Below are positions 1 through 4,764 of a stretch of 9,036 nucleotides of DNA, one piece after another; position 1 is the first letter of the stretch; every line of letters starts with the position of its first letter. The stretch is from contig JAICWX010000345.1 of NCBI GenBank assembly GCA_025934635.1, positions 1 through 9,036 of the forward strand, written 5' to 3'. The translations under genes and the position numbers were made by a program. Origin of the DNA: Streptosporangiaceae bacterium. Lineage in GTDB: Bacteria; Actinomycetota; Actinomycetes; Streptosporangiales; Streptosporangiaceae. The notes beneath the pieces were generated by a model. The model ran no database searches, was not told the DNA's origin, and saw only the letters and a list, made by a program, of their open reading frames with translations.

Positions 1-386
1 CGGTCTAGCTCGCGCAGAGCCTCAGTAATAGGGAAGCCCCAACCTCGCCGCGGGGCATTTTCGATCGGAATTTCTGACACCTCGGCTGGAACGATAAATT
101 CAGCCCGCCACTCCCTGATCTCTTTCTGGATTCCTTGATACGGCTTAAACGGGCCGCCAGTAGATCTCTCGATTTCCTGCCAATGCCGAATTTCAACGCG
201 GTTCCGGAAGGCCTGTTCTGCCTTGCTTCGCCTAGCCTCCGTATAAAGATAGGCCTGCCACGGCTGCTCTATTTCCTTATCGAAATACTCCTTAGCCTCT
301 CCATATTCGAATTTCTCTCGCCGCTCTCCAGCTACCTCGAAAACCTTATATCTCACGCGCCGGAAAGCTAGCGTCGCATATGTCAC
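1..386 (-). CDS. Hypothetical protein, partial (runs off left edge)
   Basis: This minus-strand frame stays open from a GTG at 386-384 to position 1, giving at least 128 codons with no stop. The start is supported by GGAGGT (plus-strand positions 393-398) six bases upstream and by a GTGA overlap with the stop of the preceding small ORF. The protein begins MTYATLAFRRVRYKVFEVAG and is rich in E, K, R, W and aromatic residues. A charged stretch around residues 20-75, with A, E, K and R in a helix-like pattern, looks like a soluble helical protein. I see no membrane segment, signal peptide or known motif, and I do not recognise the family. Codon use is less GC-biased than in the genes to its right, which fits acquired DNA. 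The C-terminus lies outside the window. Confidence 0.75.
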   Translation of the reverse strand, partial: MTYATLAFRRVRYKVFEVAGERREKFEYGEAKEYFDKEIEQPWQAYLYTEARRSKAEQAFRNRVEIRHWQEIERSTGGPFKPYQGIQKEIREWRAEFIVPAEVSEIPIENAPRRGWGFPITEALRELD

Positions 387-574
387 GCGTCTACCTCCGT
401 GTCGAATTCAGGTTCGAGCGGATTGCACATTGAATTGCTGGAGCCGAGCAATAGCAAGAGGACCGTACGGCGTTTATGTGCCATGTCGGCTTCCTGCTGA
501 GCTAGTACGGCACCGATCGGAATGAGGCTCCCGGGCAAATGAAAACCAGGGATATGGCCGGGGGGGAAAGCCAC
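383..574 (-). CDS. Small hypothetical protein (63 aa)
   Basis: A 63-codon minus-strand ORF starts at GTG 574-572 and stops with TGA at 385-383. AGGAGG (plus-strand 580-585) lies five bases upstream of the start, an ideal ribosome binding site. The stop overlaps the GTG start of the next gene by four bases (GTGA), the usual sign of translational coupling. The N-terminus is Pro/Gly-rich, followed by a basic patch (HKRR, residues 33-36) and a short hydrophobic run (VLLLLLG, 38-44) too short for a confident membrane helix; the C-terminus is acidic. An internal ATG (residue 31) also has a fair ribosome site (AGGAAG), so a 33-residue form is possible. I do not recognise the family. The good initiation signals and coupling, not the protein sequence, are the grounds for calling it a gene. 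Confidence 0.6.
   Translation of the reverse strand: MAFPPGHIPGFHLPGSLIPIGAVLAQQEADMAHKRRTVLLLLLGSSNSMCNPLEPEFDTEVDA
393..398 (-). promoter_or_regulatory. Ribosome binding site of the left-edge gene
   Basis: GGAGGT on the minus strand, six bases before the GTG at 386. It decides the start of a gene that has no usable ATG at its 5' end. Confidence 0.8.
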
Positions 575-579
575 GAGCC

Positions 580-585
580 CCTCCT
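580..585 (-). promoter_or_regulatory. Ribosome binding site of the 63-aa ORF
   Basis: AGGAGG on the minus strand, five bases before the GTG at 574. It favours the full 63-residue form over the internal ATG. Confidence 0.7.
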
Positions 586-716
586 AAGTAGTCATGACAT
601 CAAAGATGCGTCGCGCCAGTCGCCGACTTGGGTGCTCCGTCAGGGTGAGTTTGCAGCTGTGCATGCAGACTTTAGACGAGTCCATCTTGGCAGGCGCACA
701 GATTCACGGATCGCGT

Positions 717-2039
717 TCACCGCTCGACGCCAAGCCACCGCAAATGACCGGTATGCCGCGATCTCGCTCGGCTTATCGGCGGGAATGCCACCGGTTCGGG
801 TCCGCTCGACGCGAACCACGCATTTACGGTCACCCATAATTCCGGGCGCTGAACGACCGTGCCCGTCGCGTAGACGGCGCGGATCTGGTGGAGGGCGGCG
901 GGGTCGGTGAACGGGTTGCCGGTGACGGCGAGGATGTCGGCGTCGTAGCCGGGGGTGAGCTGGCCCTTGCGGTGGCCGAGGCCGAGGACTTGGGCTGGTA
1001 GGGAGGTGACGGCGTGCAGGGCCTCGGCGGGGGTGAAGCCGACGTCGCGCAGGATGGCGGGGGCGTAGCGGATTGCGTCGTGCGGTTTGAGGGGGGCGAC
1101 GCCGGCGTCGCTGCTGGCGACGATCAGTGCGCCGGCCTCGTGCGTCCGACGCATGGTGGCCAGGATGGCGGGCATCCGTTTCCGCACTTCCGCGAACGGG
1201 GACAGGCCCTCCACCGGCAGCACGCCGATGGTGAGGCCGACGACCGTCTGGCGGTCGGCGATGAGCTGGATCAGGTCGGCGGGGGCGTCCACGCCGTCGG
1301 CGGTCCAGAAGGAGACGTGCTCGAGGCCGTCGGTTCCGGCCGCCATCGCGTCGGCGATCGCGGCGGCCGCGTGGGCGTGGGCGGTGACCTTGAGCCCATG
1401 GCGGTGGGCCTCGTCGACGGCTGCGCGGAGCACCTCGGGCGGGAACTGGGCCAGATCCTGGCGGGTACCCGGGGTGAGGTTCCCGCCGCTGGCCATGATC
1501 TTGATGAGGTCGACACCGCGGTCGGCGTGCTCGCGTACCGCGGCGCGGACGCCTTTCTCCGTCGGTTCTGTCACCCCTCCCAGGTAGTGGCAGTGCCCGC
1601 CGGGCGTCGTGATGGGCGGCCCGGCCGCCACGATGGTCGGCAGGCCGGGCTGGTCGCGCAGGGCGAGGGACAGGTAATCGCGGTCGCCGAGGTCCCGGAC
1701 CGTGGTGACGCCGCCGCGCAGGGCTGTCTGGGCGGCGATGGTCATGGCGTGCAGGGTCTCGTCGTCAGTGCGGCTGGCCAGCGCCCCGACGGGGTCGGGG
1801 CTGGCGTCGAAGGCCAGGTGGGTGTGGCTGTCGACCAGGCCGGGCAGCAGTGTCGCACCGCTGAGGTCGATGACGTTCGCACCGTCAGGGACCGGTATGC
1901 CGGGGCCGACGGCGGCGATCACGGTCCCGTCGATCAGGACCACAGGATCGGGGATCAGGCTTGCGCTAGATCCGTCGAACAGAGCGGCGGCCCGCAGGGC
2001 GGTGAGCCTGCCTCGTTCGGTCGCTGTCGGTCTTGTCAT
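717..2039 (-). CDS. Imidazolonepropionase-like amidohydrolase, copy 1 (with divergent C-terminal tail)
   Basis: A 440-residue metal-dependent hydrolase of the amidohydrolase superfamily, imidazolonepropionase/Xaa-dipeptidase-like branch. Visible metal and active-site residues are the HTH pair H72/H74 in VDSHTHLAF, K180 in IKIMASGG (the lysine that is carboxylated in relatives), H221/H223 in TAHAH, H241 in EHVSF and D311 in SSDAGV. The family hydrolyses cyclic amides or peptide-like C-N bonds; the substrate cannot be read from sequence. No signal peptide is seen, so it is probably cytoplasmic. The ATG at 2039 is chosen because MTRPTATERGRLTALRAAAL aligns with the start of the upstream paralogue; the open frame continues to 2252 but that part overlaps the paralogue. 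It lies five bases after the paralogue's stop without a clear ribosome site, suggesting coupling. Residues 397-440 have no counterpart in the twin, whose chain ends here, and coincide with the low-GC junction. Confidence 0.9.
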   Translation of the reverse strand: MTRPTATERGRLTALRAAALFDGSSASLIPDPVVLIDGTVIAAVGPGIPVPDGANVIDLSGATLLPGLVDSHTHLAFDASPDPVGALASRTDDETLHAMTIAAQTALRGGVTTVRDLGDRDYLSLALRDQPGLPTIVAAGPPITTPGGHCHYLGGVTEPTEKGVRAAVREHADRGVDLIKIMASGGNLTPGTRQDLAQFPPEVLRAAVDEAHRHGLKVTAHAHAAAAIADAMAAGTDGLEHVSFWTADGVDAPADLIQLIADRQTVVGLTIGVLPVEGLSPFAEVRKRMPAILATMRRTHEAGALIVASSDAGVAPLKPHDAIRYAPAILRDVGFTPAEALHAVTSLPAQVLGLGHRKGQLTPGYDADILAVTGNPFTDPAALHQIRAVYATGTVVQRPELWVTVNAWFASSGPEPVAFPPISRARSRHTGHLRWLGVER

Positions 2040-2044
2040 GGGCT

Positions 2045-3244
2045 TTAGCCGGGCACGGCGGTACCTCTGGCGTAGACGGCGCGGATGCGGTGCAGGGCGG
2101 CCGGGTCGGTGAGCGGGTTGCCGTCGACGGCGAGGATGTCGGCGTCGAAGCCAGGGGCGATCCGGCCCTTGCGGTGGCCGAGGCCGATCACCTGGGCCGG
2201 CCCGGAGGTGACGGCCCGCAGCGCTTCGGCCGGGCTGAACCCGACCTCGCACAGCATGGGCGGCGCGTACCGGGCCGCGTCGTGCGGCTTGACCGGGGCG
2301 ATGCCCGCGTCGGTGCCCGCGACCATCAGCGCGCCGGCGTCGTAGAGCCGCCGCATGTTCGCCTTGATGCCGGGCAGCCGGGCCAGCAGCTCCTTGGGCG
2401 GTGCCAGTCCCGGCGGCGGCGGCAGCATGCCGACGGTGAGACCGACGACGGTCCGGCGGTCGGCGATGAGCTGGATCAGTTCGGCGGGGGCGTCCACGCC
2501 GTCCTCGGTCCAGAACGAGACGTGCTCCATCCCGTCCGCTCCGGCGGCCACCGCGTTGGCGATCGCCTCGACGGCGTGCGCGTGGGCGGTTACCTTGAGC
2601 CCGTTCCGGTGGGCCTCGGCGATGGCGGTCTTCAGTACCTCCAGGGTGAACTGGGGGAGATGCTGGTGCGTGCCCGGGGTGAGGGTTCCGCCGCTGGCCA
2701 TGATCTTGATGACGTCGACGCCGCGCTCCGCGTGCTCGCGCACCGCGGCCCGGACGCCTGCCCCCGTCGGTTCTGCCGCCCCTCCCAGGTAGTGGCAGTG
2801 CCCGCCGGGGGTGGTGAGCGGCGGCCCGGCGGCGACGATGGTCGGCAGTCCGGACCGCCCGCGCAGGCCGAGGGACAGGTAGTCGCGGTCGCCCAGGTCC
2901 CGGACCGTGGTGACGCCGCCGCGCAGCGCCGCCTGCCCGGCGCGGGTCATGGCTTCGATGGTCTCGTCGTCGCTGCGCGCGGCGAGCTGGCCGACGGGGT
3001 CGGGGCTGGCGTCGAAGGCCAGGTGGACGTGGGCGTCGACCAGGCCGGGCAGCAGCGTGGCGTTGCCCAGGTCGGTGACGTCGGCGTGGTCCGGGGCGGG
3101 GACGCCGGAGTCGACGGCGATGATGGTGGCGCCGTCGATCAGGATGAGCGGGTCACGGACCAGGGCGGAACTGGTCCCGTCGAACAGGGCGGCGGCGCGC
3201 AATGCGGTGAGCCTGCCCCGTTCGGTCATGGTCGGTGTCGTCAT
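2045..3244 (-). CDS. Imidazolonepropionase-like amidohydrolase, copy 2
   Basis: A 399-residue amidohydrolase, roughly three-quarters identical by eye to the gene downstream over its whole length. It keeps all the expected catalytic residues: H72/H74 (VDAHVHLAF), K180 (IKIMASGG), H221/H223 (TAHAH), H241 (EHVSF) and D312 (GTDAGI). The main differences are in the 270-295 region (a Pro-rich loop with one extra residue) and in the N-terminal beta domain. It ends at RAVYARGTAVPG, the normal end for this family layout. The start at ATG 3244 matches the paralogue; the frame remains open to an ATG at 3304 which would add 20 residues (MPALSTTTND...), but neither start has a good ribosome site. It follows the lipoprotein gene by 66 bases on the same strand and is probably co-transcribed with it. 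Function beyond hydrolase is not predictable here. Confidence 0.93.
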   Translation of the reverse strand: MTTPTMTERGRLTALRAAALFDGTSSALVRDPLILIDGATIIAVDSGVPAPDHADVTDLGNATLLPGLVDAHVHLAFDASPDPVGQLAARSDDETIEAMTRAGQAALRGGVTTVRDLGDRDYLSLGLRGRSGLPTIVAAGPPLTTPGGHCHYLGGAAEPTGAGVRAAVREHAERGVDVIKIMASGGTLTPGTHQHLPQFTLEVLKTAIAEAHRNGLKVTAHAHAVEAIANAVAAGADGMEHVSFWTEDGVDAPAELIQLIADRRTVVGLTVGMLPPPPGLAPPKELLARLPGIKANMRRLYDAGALMVAGTDAGIAPVKPHDAARYAPPMLCEVGFSPAEALRAVTSGPAQVIGLGHRKGRIAPGFDADILAVDGNPLTDPAALHRIRAVYARGTAVPG

Positions 3245-3310
3245 GGGTTCAGCGTCGCCCCGAACCCGCAGCCTGTCATTGGTGGTAGTACTCAGTGCCG
3301 GCATTTATTT

Positions 3311-3880
3311 TCAGCAGGTGACGGGGCCGATGGGGACGGTGACGATGGCTGCTTTGGCCGCGGGCGAGGACACCCTGACGGTGACGCAGGCCGGGCCGGG
3401 GACCAGGATGCCGCCGGTGAAGCCGGTGAACCTCGGTCCGCACACGGGCAGCCGGACCGCGCTCCGCGAGGCGGTTAGCAGGGGCCGTCCGGAACGGGTA
3501 CTGAACAGCGTGCTGATCCGCGACGGGGCGCCGTACGCCAGCCGGGCGCTGGCGGGCCGGATGACGGAGACGGTGGCGAAGGGCGCCGCGGACGCGGAGA
3601 CGGCGAGGAAGGCCTTGTAGATGGAGTAGTGCGTACCGCCGATCGGGTACAGGGCGGCGGGATCGCCGGATCCGGGGAGGATCAGGCCCTCGACGCCGCC
3701 GGTCACGGTCTCGTGATCCTGGCCTTGCTGCCCGGCCGAGTCGGCACAGCTCAGCTCGAGAACCGACGACGAGGCCGGGCTGGGGGAGGGATGGTCCGGG
3801 CGAGCGGACCCGCTGGAGCAGGCCAGCAGGCCGGCACCGGTCAATGCCGCGCTCAGCATGAAGGCCACGGCTCGCCTCAC
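3311..3880 (-). CDS. Small secreted lipoprotein, function unknown
   Basis: A 189-residue protein with a lipoprotein signal peptide: basic MRR, a hydrophobic core (AVAFMLSAALTGAG) and the lipobox LLAC with the lipidated cysteine at position 21. A Ser/Pro/Asp-rich linker follows (22-40). The mature part has four more cysteines (C45, C147, C165 and the last residue C189), an even number that would allow two disulfides outside the membrane. It is expected on the outer face of the cytoplasmic membrane. I do not recognise a domain. The start is a GTG at 3880; a second GTG four codons later (with GAGGCG upstream) would also leave a working signal peptide. It is the first gene of the minus-strand operon with the two amidohydrolases, so the products may act on the same substrate, but that is only positional inference. 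Confidence 0.8.
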   Translation of the reverse strand: MRRAVAFMLSAALTGAGLLACSSGSARPDHPSPSPASSSVLELSCADSAGQQGQDHETVTGGVEGLILPGSGDPAALYPIGGTHYSIYKAFLAVSASAAPFATVSVIRPASARLAYGAPSRISTLFSTRSGRPLLTASRSAVRLPVCGPRFTGFTGGILVPGPACVTVRVSSPAAKAAIVTVPIGPVTC

Positions 3881-3888
3881 CCGCCCAT

Positions 3889-3914
3889 GTTAACCGGGCC
3901 TCACATGCGGGATC
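3889..3914 (+). promoter_or_regulatory. Possible sigma-B-type promoter for the CsbD gene
   Basis: GTTAAC (3889-3894), 14 bases, then GGGATC (3909-3914). This resembles the general stress sigma factor consensus GTTTAA / GGGTAT, with one or two mismatches in each half. It lies about 70 bases before the CsbD start, and csbD genes are typical sigma-B targets. Short motifs of this kind arise by chance, so this is a weak call. Confidence 0.3.
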
Positions 3915-3982
3915 CGAGGGTGTTTGGTCACGGCGGATCAGGAGAGAGGTGTGCCCTGAAACCGGAAGGAGCGTGTCAGGAC

Positions 3983-4156
3983 ATGGCAACCGAAGACAAG
4001 GCAGCGCACAAGGCCACCGAGCTCAAGGGCAAGGTCAAGGAAGGCGTGGGCCGGGCGACCGACGACGAGGAACTGCAAGCCGAAGGCCAGGTTGACCAGG
4101 CCGAGGGGAACCTCAAGCAGGCCGGCGACAAGGTCAAGGACGTCTTCAAGAAGTAA
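3983..4156 (+). CDS. CsbD family stress-response protein
   Basis: A 57-residue, highly charged protein beginning MATEDKAAHKATELKGKVKE. The family hallmark is visible: a G-K-x-K-E-x-x-G pattern (LKGKVKEGVGRATDDEEL, residues 14-31), then a second helical segment with the same Lys/Glu/Gly rhythm (EGQVDQAEGNLKQAGDKVKD). The length is right for CsbD proteins (about 55-70). Members are small soluble helical proteins induced by general stress in Gram-positive bacteria; their molecular role is not settled. The open frame extends far upstream to 3629, but only the part from ATG 3983 matches the family. AAGGAG at 3966-3971 is about 11 bases away, somewhat long, with AGGA closer in. It diverges from the lipoprotein gene and is followed by a strong hairpin, so it is probably transcribed alone. 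Confidence 0.93.
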   Translation: MATEDKAAHKATELKGKVKEGVGRATDDEELQAEGQVDQAEGNLKQAGDKVKDVFKK

Positions 4157-4169
4157 AATCGGTCCGTGT

Positions 4170-4219
4170 ACGCCCGCTCCGCGAGGTCATGCGGAGCGGG
4201 CGTCGTGCGGAGCGGGCGT
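4170..4219 (+). terminator. Hairpin after the CsbD gene, with duplicated right arm
   Basis: ACGCCCGCTCCGC (4170-4182) pairs perfectly, over 13 bases, with GCGGAGCGGGCGT (4191-4203) across an eight-base loop. The right arm, as part of a 16-base unit, is repeated at 4207-4222, so the left arm can also pair with 4207-4219. There is no T tract, as is common for actinobacterial terminators. Its place 13 bases after the stop supports a terminator. Confidence 0.75.
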
Positions 4220-4222
4220 CGT
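4191..4222 (+). repeat. Tandem 16-bp direct repeat
   Basis: GCGGAGCGGGCGTCGT occurs twice, back to back and without mismatch (4191-4206 and 4207-4222). It duplicates the 3' arm of the terminator hairpin. Confidence 0.95.
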
Positions 4223-4264
4223 AGGCACTGGTCCGGCTGGACGGGAACGGACCGGTCCTCGGCC

Positions 4265-4293
4265 TTGACTGTAGTCGTGACTACAGTCATAAT
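4265..4293 (+). promoter_or_regulatory. Promoter of the SRPBCC / MarR-GNAT operon
   Basis: TTGACT (4265-4270), a 17-base spacer and CATAAT (4288-4293) closely match the vegetative -35 TTGACA and -10 TATAAT. The predicted transcription start is near 4300, about 30 bases before the first gene. A perfect palindrome fills the spacer, so a bound regulator would block polymerase. Confidence 0.7.
4267..4288 (+). promoter_or_regulatory. Palindromic operator 1 (probable MarR site)
   Basis: GACTGTAGTC and GACTACAGTC form a perfect 10-base inverted repeat around a GT centre. The size and symmetry suit a MarR dimer. It lies between and partly over the -35 and -10 boxes of the operon that encodes a MarR-type regulator. 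Confidence 0.75.
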
Positions 4294-4308
4294 GTAGTCG
4301 CGACAACA
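4293..4308 (+). promoter_or_regulatory. Palindromic operator 2 (probable MarR site)
   Basis: TGTAGTCGCGACAACA repeats the core of operator 1 (TGTAGTCGTGACTACA, 4270-4285) with two differences, one of which breaks the symmetry. Its centre is 23 bases from that of operator 1, about two helical turns, so two dimers could sit on the same face. It covers the expected transcription start. Confidence 0.65.
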
Positions 4309-4317
4309 GACATCGAG

Positions 4318-4324
4318 AAGGAGG
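4318..4324 (+). promoter_or_regulatory. Ribosome binding site of the SRPBCC gene
   Basis: AAGGAGG, five bases before ATG 4330; it fixes that start. Confidence 0.85.
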
Positions 4325-4329
4325 CGGCG

Positions 4330-4764
4330 ATGTACTCGTTCGGCGAGGAGATGGTCATCGAGGGCGACATCACGGCCATCTGGCAGGCCGCCACCGACGT
4401 CGCCGCCTGGCCGAGCTGGGACCCGCACGAGGAGAAGGCCCGGCTCGACGGCGTCTTCGCGCCCGGCACGAAGGGCTGGAACAAGCCCAGGGGCGCGCCC
4501 GCGGGTACCTTCACGATCACCGCGGTCGAGCCGGAGCGGATGTGGTCGGCGCAGGCCGGGATCCCGTTCGGCAGCCTGCGAGGCGTCAGCCGCTACGAGC
4601 CGCTCGGCGACGGGCGGGTCCGGGTATCGAAGGTCTTCGAAATCCACGGCCCCTTCGCGCCAGTCTTCCGGCTGATCTGGGAGAAGGGCGTACGGGCCGA
4701 CATGCGCCTGACCTTCACGGCGCTGGAGACCGAGGCCCGCGGCCGGGAGCAGGTCCGTGCCTGA
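4330..4764 (+). CDS. SRPBCC family protein (polyketide cyclase/START-like fold)
   Basis: A 144-residue protein with the layout of the SRPBCC (Bet v1/START-like) superfamily: an initial strand (FGEEMVIEGDITAIWQAATD) running into the first helix, the typical W-P-x-W-D segment (AAWPSWDPHEEKARLDG, about 26-42), a P-x-G-T-x-x-x-I run of strands (58-75), and a long C-terminal helix beginning near residue 113. The fold makes a hydrophobic cavity that binds lipids or small aromatic ligands; no catalytic residue can be assigned. The length is normal for the family and there is no signal peptide. It is the first gene after the operator-bearing promoter and overlaps the MarR-GNAT start by eight bases, so the two are surely co-transcribed and probably coupled. 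A role in handling the ligand sensed by the regulator is a reasonable inference but not shown. Confidence 0.88.
   Translation: MYSFGEEMVIEGDITAIWQAATDVAAWPSWDPHEEKARLDGVFAPGTKGWNKPRGAPAGTFTITAVEPERMWSAQAGIPFGSLRGVSRYEPLGDGRVRVSKVFEIHGPFAPVFRLIWEKGVRADMRLTFTALETEARGREQVRA

Larger units (their letters stand above)
1..850. other. Low-GC segment, probable horizontally acquired DNA
   Basis: The GC content here is well below that of the rest of the window: rows 61-120 and 241-300 counted by hand gave 53% and 45%, whereas the genes from 850 onward look near 70%. A/T-ending codons such as GAA, AAA, TAT and ATA are common in the left-edge gene and rare elsewhere. The right limit is approximate and falls in the 3' part of the neighbouring amidohydrolase gene. 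No integrase, transposase, tRNA or clear terminal repeat is visible, so the kind of element is unknown. Confidence 0.5.

Noticed and set aside
135..371. Plus-strand 78-codon ORF in the left low-GC region
   Set aside because: It is opposite the left-edge gene, has no ribosome site, and its Leu/Ser-rich translation looks like the antisense of charged helices.
591..598. GTCATGAC palindrome before the 63-aa ORF as an operator
   Set aside because: Eight bases only, no second copy in the window, and no promoter that I can place next to it.
640..837. Minus-strand 65-codon ORF overlapping the amidohydrolase tail
   Set aside because: Only a weak ribosome site and an overlap with an annotated frame; GC at third positions is about equal in both frames, so I cannot decide. 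It is kept only as an alternative in the junction finding.
2040..2252. A 71-residue N-terminal extension of amidohydrolase copy 1
   Set aside because: It overlaps the 3' end of copy 2 in another frame, is Arg/Pro-rich without structure, and the paralogue aligns from the ATG at 2039.
1014..3478. Long plus-strand ORFs (1014-2048 and 2033-3478) opposite the amidohydrolases
   Set aside because: They mirror the codon bias of the real minus-strand genes; their proteins are Gly/Asp/Val-rich low-complexity without motifs, and the minus strand shows complete catalytic signatures in both copies.
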